Below are positions 43,821 to 53,534 of a stretch of DNA of 64,000 nt, one piece after another; the stretch's first letter is position 1; each line of letters begins with the position of its first letter. A model generated the notes under the pieces. It worked only from the letters and a program-made list of their open reading frames with translations. It made no database searches and was not told the origin of the DNA. Both the position numbers and the translations under genes were made by a program. Source of the DNA: Paraburkholderia sprentiae WSM5005 (GTDB taxonomy: Bacteria > Pseudomonadota > Gammaproteobacteria > Burkholderiales > Burkholderiaceae); NCBI RefSeq assembly GCF_001865575.2, contig NZ_CP017562.2, forward strand, positions 1 through 64,000. The letters are read 5' to 3'.

Positions 43821-45533
43821 TCAAGCGAGATCGAGCGAAGCGGTCAGATCGCCGAGCGGCGCCAGTCCGTTGCTTGCGAATGCCTTGTCGCGCGCGACCA
43901 CGCCATCGAGCGGTGCGAGTCCATGCACACGGTTAATGAAACGCAGAATCGAGTTCGTGTCGTACACCGTGTGATCGACATAGCCCTTCTTCGCGAGCGG
44001 CGAGATCACGAGCGCCGGAACGCGCGAACCCGGACCCCAGCGATCGCCGATGGGTGGCGCGACGTGATCCCACCAGCCGCCGTTCTCGTCGACGGTGACG
44101 ATCACGACCGTGTTCTGCCATTGCGGGCCGCGCTGAATGTGCTCGATCAGCGTCGCGATGTGACGGTCGCCCGAGGCGACGTCCGCGTAGCCCGCGTGCA
44201 TATTCAGGTCGCCTTGCGGTTTGTAGAACGTGACGGTCGGCAAACGTCCCGCATCGATGTCGGCGATCAGGCGATTGGTCGACGCGTCATTGCCCATGCC
44301 GCCGTCGTGCAGGTAGCGGCGGCGCGCGGCGGTGCCCGGCGCGTAATTGGCGAAGTAGTTGAACGGCTGATGGTGGTATTGAAAGTCGGGCATCGCCCCC
44401 GTATCGCGATGATCGAGCGCGTATTGCCATGCGCCGCTGTACCAGGCCCAGTCGATGCCCTTGCCGGTCAGCCGGTCGCCGATCGTCGCGTAATGCTGCG
44501 GCGGCATCACGCGCGGGTCCGACAGATCCGCGAAAGCCGGGTCGCCGCCCTCGGCCGGACGCACGCTGCTGGGCTGATACGGCGGCGCCATCGTGTTGAC
44601 CGCGTAGCCGTCGGCCGTGAAAGCGCCGTCATTGACGAACTTCGGCGGACCGTCGAGCGCCGACGCGGGTGAGTTAGGGGCGAGCTTCAAACGGGTGCCG
44701 GTTGGATCGTCGCCTTCTAGCACCGACACCATCTTCTTCGCCGGACTGTTGTGGACGTCCGGATAGTACGGCGCCTGCGCCGAAATCAGGAAGATGTGGT
44801 TCAGCCACGAGCCGCCGAAAGCGGCCATGAAGAAGTTGTCGCACAGCGTGTATTGCTGCGCGAGATTCCATAGGCGCAGCGTCTCGGCGGAATTGCGGTA
44901 ATGCCCCATCACAAGGCCGCCGGAATCGCCCCACGCGGCGAACTGATTGTTGCGGCCCGCGTTGATTTGCATCTGGTTCTGATAGAAGCGATGCACGAGG
45001 TCGCGCGTGATCACGCCGGTCGGCAGCGGCACGCCGTGCGCATCGACGATGCCAAACGGCCGGTTGCGCAGATGATCGAGATCGTTTTCGCCGATCATGT
45101 AGCGCTTGCCGTCCACTTCCTGCGCTTGCGGCACGAGGCCGCCCCAGATCGCCGGCAGCCGTGGCAGCGGCGTCTTGCCATCGCGGTCGAACTGGACGTA
45201 TTGCTCGGCGGTGACCGAGTCGAGCGGGTGCTGGACGCCCGGGTAATTGCCGTAGAGGTTCGCGAAGCTGCGGTTCTCCGCGTAAATCACCACGATGTTC
45301 TTCACCTGATCGTGCAGTGCAGCGTCGAGCCGCAAGTCGGCGGCGCTGCGCGGCGGACCGTTGCCTGCCAGTCCCTCGCCCGTTTTGCAGCCGGTGAGCG
45401 CGAGGCCGAGGCCGACCGCCGCGAGACCCGACAGCACGCGCCGGCGTTCAGGGTCGTCGGGGGTGTCGTTGGCGCGATCGATTGAATCGGGGTTGTCCAG
45501 TTTCGGCGGCAGGTGAGGATCGTGGTCGGTCAT
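43821..45533 (-). CDS. acpA: AcpA-type acid phosphatase / phospholipase C superfamily phosphoesterase
   Basis: A 570-residue phosphoesterase. The N-terminus has a twin-arginine-like PERRRVLSGLAAVG and a lipobox-like LALTGC (Cys49), so it is probably exported and perhaps lipid-anchored. The catalytic opening is IYAENRSFANLYGNYPG, as in AcpA/PLC enzymes, and the distal metal/phosphate motifs are DENGGWWDHV and GSRVPALVISPLA. Likely acid phosphatase or phospholipase; substrate unknown. The start at 45533 places the export signal properly. Confidence 0.85.
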   Translation of the reverse strand: MTDHDPHLPPKLDNPDSIDRANDTPDDPERRRVLSGLAAVGLGLALTGCKTGEGLAGNGPPRSAADLRLDAALHDQVKNIVVIYAENRSFANLYGNYPGVQHPLDSVTAEQYVQFDRDGKTPLPRLPAIWGGLVPQAQEVDGKRYMIGENDLDHLRNRPFGIVDAHGVPLPTGVITRDLVHRFYQNQMQINAGRNNQFAAWGDSGGLVMGHYRNSAETLRLWNLAQQYTLCDNFFMAAFGGSWLNHIFLISAQAPYYPDVHNSPAKKMVSVLEGDDPTGTRLKLAPNSPASALDGPPKFVNDGAFTADGYAVNTMAPPYQPSSVRPAEGGDPAFADLSDPRVMPPQHYATIGDRLTGKGIDWAWYSGAWQYALDHRDTGAMPDFQYHHQPFNYFANYAPGTAARRRYLHDGGMGNDASTNRLIADIDAGRLPTVTFYKPQGDLNMHAGYADVASGDRHIATLIEHIQRGPQWQNTVVIVTVDENGGWWDHVAPPIGDRWGPGSRVPALVISPLAKKGYVDHTVYDTNSILRFINRVHGLAPLDGVVARDKAFASNGLAPLGDLTASLDLA

Positions 45534-45605
45534 CGGTGAGTTCCGCAGGAGACGTGACGGTCGCATCGGCGCCGCTCGAAGCGGTGCGCGCGACACCGGT
45601 TATGG

Positions 45606-46067
45606 TTAAAGCGACTTGCGATAAATCACAAAGCCCGACTTGTCCGCGACCTTGTCATAGAGCTGCATCGCGGTGCGATTCGTCTCGTGCGTCTGCCAGT
45701 ACACGCGTTGCGCACCGTCGGCTTTTGCCCGTGCATAGACTGCCTCGATCAGCGCACGGCCGACGCCCTTGCCGCGCTCGCTATCGAGCGTGTACAGGTC
45801 TTGCAGATAGCAGATCGGTCCGGCCATCGTCGTGTGACGGTGATAGAGGAAATGCACGATGCCATGCAACTGCCCGGCGCGGTCCGCGACGAACGCATGC
45901 ATCGGCTCGTAGCCATCGAAAAAGCGGTTCCACGTAATGTGGGTGATCTCGCGCGGCAACGCGGTCTCGCCCGAGCGGCCATAAAACGCGTTGTAGGCGT
46001 CCCATAGCGGCAGCCATGCATCGAAATCGTCACGGTTGACGGCGCGAATCTGCAGCGGGGCGGACAT
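45606..46067 (-). CDS. GNAT-family N-acetyltransferase
   Basis: A 153-residue acetyltransferase with the acetyl-CoA motif DSERGKGVGRALIEAVYARA and a preceding YLQDLYTL strand. AAAGGAA precedes the ATG. The acceptor substrate is unknown. It is upstream of the AcpA-type gene on the same strand, 72 bp apart. Confidence 0.9.
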   Translation of the reverse strand: MSAPLQIRAVNRDDFDAWLPLWDAYNAFYGRSGETALPREITHITWNRFFDGYEPMHAFVADRAGQLHGIVHFLYHRHTTMAGPICYLQDLYTLDSERGKGVGRALIEAVYARAKADGAQRVYWQTHETNRTAMQLYDKVADKSGFVIYRKSL

Positions 46068-46210
46068 GACGGCGATTCCTTTGGAAAGCTGTGGAACCGC
46101 CAGCATAGAAAATCTACGGCGCGATTGTTAGCTCCACCACATGCGCGAAGTCTGGAGCCACGGGCGCGTGCAAGATTGCGGTGGGCCGATGCATCACCGC
46201 GTACCGCGGG

Positions 46211-46414
46211 TCAGTGCTTGCGATGATGCTTGTCGCGCAGTTCGTTGCGGACCTTCTTCGCGGCGAACAGCGGCACGTAGTCGAACACGTGCGCCTCGCT
46301 GCGGATTTCCGCGAGCGTATCGGTGTACATGCGGGACACCGTTTCAGCCGGCGTGTCGGTTTCCTCGGCGATGCTTTGGACGACTTCATCTACGTTCGGC
46401 TCTGGCTGCGACAT
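46211..46414 (-). CDS. DUF3562-like small protein, 67 aa
   Basis: A helical protein (MSQPEPNVDEVVQSIAEETD; VSRMYTDTLAEIRSEAHVFD) with a His/Lys-rich tail. CGGAG precedes the ATG at good spacing. It resembles the DUF3562 family common in Burkholderia, of unknown function. Confidence 0.65.
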   Translation of the reverse strand: MSQPEPNVDEVVQSIAEETDTPAETVSRMYTDTLAEIRSEAHVFDYVPLFAAKKVRNELRDKHHRKH

Positions 46415-46645
46415 GGGCTTACTCCGGGCAGTGCGGCGGGCGGGATGGCGGTACGGACGGCAGAAGTTCATTACAGAATGCGAACCGCTAGCGCGCCAAT
46501 TGAATCGCGCTATCGCGCAACCCATTTCACAGAGATTTTTTTCTTGCGCTGCGGCAAGCGCCCGCACGGTGGGGTCCCGCGGAAAATCAACCGGTTGAGC
46601 GGTGGTGAATACCCGAGAATCGCGCAGGGGTAAGGGAACGCCGTT

Positions 46646-47989
46646 TCAGCTTTGCACCTTCTGCGCCACATGCGCTATCCGGTCACGCACGACGCCGATC
46701 GCCTGCTTCAGTGCGTAAACATCCTGAAAGTAGCGATACGGAATGCGAATCTGGCTCGCGTGCGCGTCGATGCTCTCGATCTCGTCGCTCCATTGCGCGA
46801 TTTGCGCGCGAGACGGCTGGGCGTTCTTCCACACGTCGTCCTCGAGCGCCTTGATCGCCCGGTACCAGACGACGAGCCGTTTCTTCATACGCGCTTCAAG
46901 CATGCGCGGCAGCGCCTGCGCGAGGCCGATCAGCAGCGCCAGGAACGGGACCAGAATCAACAGCCGTCGTTCGATCAGACTCGCGAGCCAGAACGGCAGG
47001 TAGCGATACAGAAACGGCCGGCCCGATCTGAAATAGCGCACGCTTTCGTCGGAGATCGGGAATTCTTCGGTGTTCAGGTTCGGGAACGTGCCGAGCGGCG
47101 TGAAGTAGTCCTCGCCGCCGTGCACCGTGCGCGCCGCGTCGAGCAGCAGATAGACGAGCGCCGGATGCAGCGTGTCCTTCGACACCAGCAATGCGGTCGC
47201 CGCGAGCAGCGTCACGTCACTGCGCGGCAAGTCGTCGGCGACGCTCGTCGATGCGCGCGGCAAGACGATCTTCGATAGCGACGGGAATTTTTGCACCAGG
47301 GCGTCGGCCTGAGCGAAGCTCATGAGCTTCAGGTTGCTGGTGAGCAGCGTGTGCTGCATGTCGGCGTCGGGCCGGCCAATGAAGAACGCCGCGTCGAGCT
47401 GACCGCTCTCGAGCCCCTGGTATGCAGCGTTCGCGTCCATCTGCAGCAGCGTCGAATTCCGACTCGTGATGCCGCTATAGCCGAGCAGCACCTGCGAGAC
47501 GTGGAGCAGCCCGCTGCCAGGCACGCCCATGGAAATGCGCTTGCCCCGCAGTCGCGACAGCCGGTCGATCGTCGCGTCGCCGCGATAGAACACCCAGATC
47601 GGTTCGTACGACACGGCGGCGATGGTTTGCAGATTGTCCGTGTCTTTCGGGCTGGTCGTGCCCGACTGGATGAAGCCGACCTGATAGGCGCTGTCCGGGT
47701 CCGCGAGCCGCTGGTAGTTTTCGACCGAGCCCGACGAGCTACGGATGTCTAGCTTGATGCCTTCGCGCTTGAGCAGCGGCGCGTAGCGATCGGCGAAGCC
47801 GCGATAAATGCCGCCGTCCGCGCCGGAGGTGATGACGATCGTGCGCTGGAACGCGGGCTCGAGCACAAGCGCGAGCATCCAGCCGAACGCGGCGACGAGC
47901 ACGATCGCGCCGACGATCAGAAGACGCCGCCGCCGGCGCGTCATCGGCGTTCTGTGGCTGCGGTACAGCGCGGGATCTGGTCTCGGCAT
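46646..47989 (-). CDS. TAXI-family solute-binding protein, membrane-anchored
   Basis: A 447-residue protein. An N-terminal anchor (LLIVGAIVLVAAFGWMLALVLEP) precedes a TAXI-type binding domain (IVITSGADGGIYRGFADRYAPLLKREG-type start; GVPGSGLLHVSQVLLGYSG). An unusual second membrane helix near residues 335-355 (ILVPFLALLIGLAQALP) and a cytosolic helical tail follow. Classical TAXI proteins serve TRAP transporters, but no TRAP permease is nearby. The two-helix topology suggests a sensor or accessory role instead. Confidence 0.82.
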   Translation of the reverse strand: MPRPDPALYRSHRTPMTRRRRRLLIVGAIVLVAAFGWMLALVLEPAFQRTIVITSGADGGIYRGFADRYAPLLKREGIKLDIRSSSGSVENYQRLADPDSAYQVGFIQSGTTSPKDTDNLQTIAAVSYEPIWVFYRGDATIDRLSRLRGKRISMGVPGSGLLHVSQVLLGYSGITSRNSTLLQMDANAAYQGLESGQLDAAFFIGRPDADMQHTLLTSNLKLMSFAQADALVQKFPSLSKIVLPRASTSVADDLPRSDVTLLAATALLVSKDTLHPALVYLLLDAARTVHGGEDYFTPLGTFPNLNTEEFPISDESVRYFRSGRPFLYRYLPFWLASLIERRLLILVPFLALLIGLAQALPRMLEARMKKRLVVWYRAIKALEDDVWKNAQPSRAQIAQWSDEIESIDAHASQIRIPYRYFQDVYALKQAIGVVRDRIAHVAQKVQS

Positions 47990-48248
47990 CGTTACCCGGG
48001 ATTGGTCATGTCCGGCCTTGGTGAGTAATGGAGTGCGAGCCGTCTTTTATTCCTCAACTTTACGATATCTACTGCGCGGACTGTTCGTGATTGATGGCGA
48101 GGTCGCCGGTCACCGGTTCGACCGCTTCGATAATCGCGTTCGTGCCGCTCTTTGCTACGCTCCAGCATCAGTGTGGCGTGTAGCAGCCTGATTTCTTCTC
48201 TTCAGGCCTTTTGCAACGGGGCTGAAATGTCCGAGAACCGGGGTACAA

Positions 48249-49100
48249 CTAATTGGCCAGGTGTTTGATGACGAGATCCACGAACGCGCGAAGACGATGT
48301 AGCCGCCGGAGATCGCGGTGATAGCCCATCCAGATCTCGCGACGCGGTGGCTCTTCGCTCAGATCGAGCCTGCGAATGGTACCGACCTGATCTCCGACAG
48401 GCCGCGGCAGTACAGCAATGCCCAAACCTATCCCACACATCTGGGCGTGGACATTACGGTTGTTCGACTGCAATACGACACCAGCGTTCGGGAACCGATT
48501 TTTTAGCCACTCGATATCAGGAAAGCGACCAGTCGACGTGTCCATTGCGATTAAACGGTTCCCTGTGCCGTCACCTTCCATCGGATCGGCGCTCGCGTGA
48601 GCCACGTAGACGCCATATCGCATCTGGGCCAACCGTCTTTGCACGATATCGGGTCCCTCGAATGGAACAATACGGAAGGCAACGTCCGCTTCACGCTGCG
48701 CGAGGTTGAACAAGCGTGTTCCCGTCAGGACCTCGATCTCAACATGCGGATATTCGCGCGAGTATTCAGCAATCACTGGCGGCAGGACATAGGCGCCAAA
48801 CCAGTCAGCCGATGACACCCTCAGCGTTCCTTCCAGCTGTTGCTGTTCACCAGCCAGCCGCCGCTCCATGGTCAGCGCGCTGTCCTCCATCTGCTCGGCG
48901 AGGGGCAGGATCGCGGTGCCTTCCTCCGTCAGCACGAAGCCCTCCGCTGTTCGCTGAAAGAGCACTTGTCCCGTGGCGTCCTCGAGCGCGCGAAGGCGTC
49001 GCCCAATTGTTGGATGGCTAAGGTGCAACAGTCGTGCAGCAGCACCCAATGTTCCAGTGCGCGCTATCGCCAGAAAAATCCGGACATCACTCCATTCCAT
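48249..49100 (-). CDS. LysR-type transcriptional regulator
   Basis: A 283-residue LysR protein. The N-terminal HTH is WSDVRIFLAIARTGTLGAAARLLHLSHPTIGRRLRALE; the effector-binding domain follows from about residue 90. It is divergent from the EthD/hydrolase/dehydrogenase genes and probably controls them. The start at 49100 gives the standard LysR N-terminus. Confidence 0.92.
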   Translation of the reverse strand: MEWSDVRIFLAIARTGTLGAAARLLHLSHPTIGRRLRALEDATGQVLFQRTAEGFVLTEEGTAILPLAEQMEDSALTMERRLAGEQQQLEGTLRVSSADWFGAYVLPPVIAEYSREYPHVEIEVLTGTRLFNLAQREADVAFRIVPFEGPDIVQRRLAQMRYGVYVAHASADPMEGDGTGNRLIAMDTSTGRFPDIEWLKNRFPNAGVVLQSNNRNVHAQMCGIGLGIAVLPRPVGDQVGTIRRLDLSEEPPRREIWMGYHRDLRRLHRLRAFVDLVIKHLAN

Positions 49101-49275
49101 ACCCGAGTCCCACAAAAATGAACGGCGAATGTTCATTTTATTGGATTGTCGAACAATAGTGAATGCGGGAAACTTCGCTGCATCCACTGTCGCGGCGCCC
49201 TCATGGCTCGTCCTGATCGGCGTTTCAGGTTACGGGCCGGGACAGCTCGGAGAAATTGGCAAAACGGAGATTGGC

Positions 49276-49590
49276 ATGTCGCAACTTGTATCGCAGACCG
49301 TCTATGTCACCTACGAAGGTGCGCCAGGAGACCGTTTTGATCGGAGCTACTACGTCGAACGTCACCTGCCGCTCGTGATGCAGGCATGGCAGCGCTACGG
49401 CCTTGAGAGCGTCGCGGCCTTCTTTCCGCCGATGACGCATGTCGGCACCCTCGCGATTTGTGAATGCCGTTTTCGAGACAAAGCGGCAATTGAAACCGCC
49501 TTCGGATCTCCAGAAACCCGGGAGGTCATGGCCGACGTTCCGAGTTTCACCGACCTTGCACCAACACGCTTGCGCGTCACTCCGCTCTGA
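49276..49590 (+). CDS. EthD-family protein
   Basis: A 104-residue ferredoxin-like-fold protein of the EthD family (VYVTYEGAPGDRFDRSYYVERHLPLVMQAW). Members often act as small isomerases or accessory proteins in catabolic operons. GGAG lies seven bases before the ATG. It begins the LysR-divergent cluster. Confidence 0.85.
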   Translation: MSQLVSQTVYVTYEGAPGDRFDRSYYVERHLPLVMQAWQRYGLESVAAFFPPMTHVGTLAICECRFRDKAAIETAFGSPETREVMADVPSFTDLAPTRLRVTPL

Positions 49591-49647
49591 GCGGGTCAAT
49601 TTCAGATCGGCGCTACGCGCCTCTCACTTGCAAATTGGAGAAAGATC

Positions 49648-50655
49648 TTGGCCTTCTGGAAAAGTACTGCCCCCCGCACCGTGCGTCGCGGCCATATGTG
49701 GATTTCTGGCAATCGTATCGAACGAGACGGAGAGACGTACCAATGCGGCCCGCTTTTCGTTGAGTGGGAAGCGCCGGAGCAGGCCACGCGTCCGTGGCCG
49801 ATTGTGCTTGTGCATGGCGGTGGCTATCAGGGAACCGAGTGGTTCGACACGCCGGATGGCCGTCCAGGCTGGGCACAACGTCTGGTGGAAGCAGGCTACG
49901 CGGTTCTCGTGGTCGACCGTCCTGGACAAGGACGATCGCCGTACCACGTCGAGACGATGGGGCCGATGGGACCGGGGTTCTCGTATGAACACGGGCGCGA
50001 TATCTACTTCCCGACAAAATATGAAGATCAACACACCCAATGGCCTTTTGCCCGGGATGACGAGGCGGCGATGGACGGGTTCATCGCCGGCTATGGCCCG
50101 CTTCCCGCAGACCTCGCGTTCTCCGAGGACATGGAGGCGGACAGGATCGCAAAGCTGCTGGACAGGATTGGCCCGGCGATTCTCCTGACGCACTCAGCGT
50201 CGGGACCGGTCGGTTGGGTAGTGGCAGATCGTCGGCCCGGGCTGGTCAAAGCGATCGTCGCCGTTGAGCCGATGGGCCCCCCGTTTGCGGATATTCCCAA
50301 TATCGGGTCGCTCACATGGGGCCTCGCGGCGGTGCCGCTGAACTGGGAGCCGTCCGTCGCCACACCTGAAGATCTGCGGGCTGCTGCTGCTGGCGCGCAC
50401 CGGCTGCCTGCGCTCGCCGGTTTGCCGATCGTCGCCGTCACTGCCGAAGCCTCAGCCTTCGCCGCCGCCAGTCGCCCCGCTGTTGAGCAACTGAAAGCGG
50501 CTGGCAGCCAGGCGGAACTGTTGCATCTTCCCGACCATGGTGTGTTCGGAAACGGCCACGGTCTCATCTACGAGAAGAACTCCGATGACGCACTGATGCC
50601 GGTGTTGAACTGGCTTATCGAGAACACGGAAACCCCAACTCAGCGAAAGCAATGA
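49648..50655 (+). CDS. Alpha/beta hydrolase
   Basis: A 335-residue esterase-like hydrolase. The oxyanion loop is LVHGGGYQGTEW, the nucleophile elbow THSASGPVGW (Ser), and the catalytic His is in LPDHGVFGNGHG. The start is TTG at 49648 with GGAGAAAGATC upstream. Its stop overlaps the next gene (ATGA at 50652). The substrate is unknown; the lid-like insert PMGPGFSYEHGRDIYFPTKY suggests an ester or lactone. Confidence 0.9.
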   Translation: MAFWKSTAPRTVRRGHMWISGNRIERDGETYQCGPLFVEWEAPEQATRPWPIVLVHGGGYQGTEWFDTPDGRPGWAQRLVEAGYAVLVVDRPGQGRSPYHVETMGPMGPGFSYEHGRDIYFPTKYEDQHTQWPFARDDEAAMDGFIAGYGPLPADLAFSEDMEADRIAKLLDRIGPAILLTHSASGPVGWVVADRRPGLVKAIVAVEPMGPPFADIPNIGSLTWGLAAVPLNWEPSVATPEDLRAAAAGAHRLPALAGLPIVAVTAEASAFAAASRPAVEQLKAAGSQAELLHLPDHGVFGNGHGLIYEKNSDDALMPVLNWLIENTETPTQRKQ

Positions 50656-51593
50656 ACGTGAAAAGACAGCAGGCGGGTGATCCGACCAGGGCTATTCAAG
50701 TCATGCTGCGTGCCATCGATAGTGATGAGCCGCCAGGGAACTCAAATGGAATTGGAATCATTGGTTTAGGCGCGATGGGCCGGGAAATTGCCCGCAATCT
50801 GGTCGCTGCCGGTCACGCCGTCAAAGCCTGGAACCGTTCAGGCGGGGATGTCGAAGGTGTACGCATGGTAGAGACGCCTGCGCAAGCGTTGCAGGCGGAC
50901 ATGGCCTTGACGATGCTGTCCGACGACTCTGCAATCCGCAACGTTCTGGTTGACGCGAAGTTGCTGTCCCAGGCGCGGTCAGACCTGGTGCATGTTGTAG
51001 CATCGACAATCTCCGTGGCGTTCGCGCAAGAACTGGTGGCGATTCATCGCGCGGCAGGCGTCGCCTATGTGGCTGCTCCAGTGCTCGGGCGGCCGGATGT
51101 CGCCGCTAGGGGCGAACTCAACGTTCTCGCCGCCGGCGCGCCCGGCGCTCTGAAAAAAGTCAAACCAGTGCTGGAAGTCATTAGCAAACAGGTTTGGGAG
51201 ATGGGTGATGAACCGCCCACGGCCTATGCTGCGAAGATCGCCTGCAACATGATGATCACGATGGCAATTGAGGCGATGGCGGAAGCCGTCGTTCTAACGG
51301 AGACGAACGGACTTTCGCGAGAGCGCTTCTTTGAATTGATCCTGGGTACGCTGTTCGGCAGTCGTCCCTACCAGACCTATTCCGGCAATATCATCCGGAA
51401 CGAATACCAACCTGGATTCAAGGCAACGCTTGGGCTCAAGGATCTTCGTCTGGCGAAGGAGGCCGCCACCGATGCGGCTCGCGTACTGCCGATGCTTGAT
51501 GTCGTTCACGGCCGGATGCGGGACGCCGTGAACGCGGGTTTCGGTGATCGTGACTGGTCCGCAATTGCGAAGTTCGCAATCGATCACGGCTAA
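50652..51593 (+). CDS. 3-hydroxyisobutyrate-dehydrogenase-like NAD(P) oxidoreductase
   Basis: A 313-residue member of the beta-hydroxyacid dehydrogenase family. Cofactor loop IGIIGLGAMGREIARNLVAAGH starts at residue 33; the catalytic Lys is in YAAKIACNMMITMAIEAMAE. The first 32 residues are an atypical extension; an internal Met18 could be the start, although the ATGA overlap with the hydrolase supports the longer form. Acts with the hydrolase and EthD protein, probably on a small hydroxyacid or imine. Confidence 0.9.
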   Translation: MNVKRQQAGDPTRAIQVMLRAIDSDEPPGNSNGIGIIGLGAMGREIARNLVAAGHAVKAWNRSGGDVEGVRMVETPAQALQADMALTMLSDDSAIRNVLVDAKLLSQARSDLVHVVASTISVAFAQELVAIHRAAGVAYVAAPVLGRPDVAARGELNVLAAGAPGALKKVKPVLEVISKQVWEMGDEPPTAYAAKIACNMMITMAIEAMAEAVVLTETNGLSRERFFELILGTLFGSRPYQTYSGNIIRNEYQPGFKATLGLKDLRLAKEAATDAARVLPMLDVVHGRMRDAVNAGFGDRDWSAIAKFAIDHG

Positions 51594-51794
51594 CGAGATA
51601 GCGTAGATCCCTTTTGCGAGTGGCAACCATTGCAGGGTTGTGGCGGCAAAGGGCCGTCGGTACCGTGCTGGGCCCGGACTAACACTTGCCGACCAAGAGT
51701 GACCGCAGAAACCCGCTCAAGCGCGCGTTGCCAGACTAGACCCCAACAGAGCAAGCGGCGACTTGGATCTATACTTGGGCAGTTGGAGACCCCC

Positions 51795-52598
51795 ATGGCT
51801 AATCACGACAGGCTGCATCCGCTACGTCCGCTCCTGAAGAATTGGGTTTGGGAGCATGGCCGAATCGGTACTCGCTATCTGGACTGCATCGATGGCGAAA
51901 TCAAGTTTGACGAAGGCAAGAAGTCGCGCTTCGCGGCCGAAGAATACATTTTCGTGCCGCTCGACAAGGATGCTGACGACGATGCGTCTATGGAGAGTCC
52001 TCCGATCCAGGAGACGGGTCTTGCCCGGTTTTTGAGGGCAGCGCAGTTGGGCAAGCCGGAGGAAGCCGGCTCTATGGTGGAGGTCCAGCGCGCAGTGCAG
52101 GACTGCGTGGAACTTGGCCTGTTCAGCTCATATCAGATTGACGCTCAGGAAGCCTCTGCACGCTATGCGCAGGAGCCCATGTTCGACGATGAAATCCGCG
52201 CCGCGGTTGTCGACGATATCCGGCGTATCTACGCGGGCGCGCGCGCGCAACTGTCGCTGTACGATTTCAGTGTGCTTTACGGCTTGCCCACTCCGTTGCT
52301 CATCAACGAGGCGCCGTTCATCGACTGGCGCGTGCGCGCTAGTCCGGCCCTCCCGTTCGTCTCGCTTCCTCTTGGACCTTACTGCCTGCTGGTGGGTGCG
52401 CCCTCGGGCCGGAGCAGCCGAATCGGCCCGGTGGCCTGGAAGTCCGCTGCCACCATGGGACCGTTGAAGGACCACAACCGCCAAATCGCGGAGCACTCAC
52501 GTTTGTGGCTGGTGGCGACCACCGATGACCAACTCGTCGCTGTACAAAGCCGCTTGGCTGCGGCCTGGAGCCCCAAGCCGGACGATGCGAAACCCTGA
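51795..52598 (+). CDS. Protein of unknown function, 267 aa (DUF4238-like?)
   Basis: The start at 51795 has TTGGAG upstream. The N-terminus is MANHDRLHPLRPLLKNWVWEH and the C-terminal half has FSVLYGLPTPLLINEAPFIDW and SLPLGPYCLLVG, then DHNRQIAEHSRLWLVATTDD. The layout weakly recalls DUF4238 proteins. There is no signal peptide or membrane segment. It lies 89 bp upstream of another unknown gene on the same strand. No function can be assigned. Confidence 0.6.
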   Translation: MANHDRLHPLRPLLKNWVWEHGRIGTRYLDCIDGEIKFDEGKKSRFAAEEYIFVPLDKDADDDASMESPPIQETGLARFLRAAQLGKPEEAGSMVEVQRAVQDCVELGLFSSYQIDAQEASARYAQEPMFDDEIRAAVVDDIRRIYAGARAQLSLYDFSVLYGLPTPLLINEAPFIDWRVRASPALPFVSLPLGPYCLLVGAPSGRSSRIGPVAWKSAATMGPLKDHNRQIAEHSRLWLVATTDDQLVAVQSRLAAAWSPKPDDAKP

Positions 52599-52687
52599 CG
52601 AAGTCGGCGGGAAACGCGCGGCCGGCAGTGGCCGAATCATGAGGGCCCAGGCGTTAGCGAGACAACAACCTTGCTGTAGGAAGACCC

Positions 52688-53332
52688 ATGAAGAAAGGAA
52701 AGACAAAACTTACCCGCCATGATGCTGAGCGCCTTTTCGAGGGATTGCCCGGCGGCAACGCGAAAGTATCGGGCCGGCCCGAGAACCCATTCGAAGCAGG
52801 AGCATTCGACGTGCTCGAGCGCGTCGACGACGAAACCAAACTCTGGAAAGACAACCTCATTACGCTTCCGATGGCGATCGAGTTGCCCGTTGGCTACGAG
52901 TCGGTGTCTCGCATGCGCGAGGCGATGGTCCGCGCATGGCGCGTGAAGTGGGTGAGGGAAGGTAAAAACGAGGTTGTCACCGAGTTTCCCGAAGGATGGA
53001 CAGCCGTTCGCCCGGAAAGCGGCCCCATAGAGCTGAGAGATCCGTCCGGCGTGGTCCGCGCCTTATACGGTTGGGCTGCGGATGCTGAACTCAAAATTCT
53101 GCCGCGATATCTTATTGAGTCACAAGCGAACAGTTCTAGCGGACTAGGCAGCCTGCTTGTCCGTGATCGCGGGAACGGTCAAATTCTTGAGCGGTCATCG
53201 ATCTGGTCCGCTCAGACCGGTACCAATCATCCAGATTGGACCAGGCTGTCAGCGTGGCTCAACTTACGCTATCCACAACATCGCGACCCGCTGCGGTACT
53301 GGAACGATTGCGAGGAAAACATCCAGAATTGA
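52688..53332 (+). CDS. Protein of unknown function, 214 aa
   Basis: Begins MKKGKTKLTRHDAERLFEGL after AGGAAG. It is a soluble, charged protein with several Trp (AWRVKWVREGKN; YGWAADAELKILPRYL; HPDWTRLSAWLNLRYPQH). No motif is recognised. It probably shares a transcript with the 267-aa gene. The pair sits in an accessory region and may be recently acquired. Confidence 0.6.
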   Translation: MKKGKTKLTRHDAERLFEGLPGGNAKVSGRPENPFEAGAFDVLERVDDETKLWKDNLITLPMAIELPVGYESVSRMREAMVRAWRVKWVREGKNEVVTEFPEGWTAVRPESGPIELRDPSGVVRALYGWAADAELKILPRYLIESQANSSSGLGSLLVRDRGNGQILERSSIWSAQTGTNHPDWTRLSAWLNLRYPQHRDPLRYWNDCEENIQN

Positions 53333-53534
53333 GCCGCTTTGGCGGCGCTGTTCCCGAGGCAAACTGCTGCACCCGGCTTGACGGAGGCGAAAGCAGGGCT
53401 CACCGCTTGATTGCGGCTTCCGCGATCGGCCAGCTAGCGACGTTCGCCGATGCCGTCGTGCGGACGTTCGAACGTCGGCTCTGCCGCAAGTAACGGACCT
53501 TCGTGACGGATTGTGTCGGCGCTTGGGTATTAGC

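Noticed and set aside
53236..53493. 85-aa open frame after the 214-aa gene
   Set aside because: Overlaps the preceding gene, with no ribosome site and relic-like sequence.
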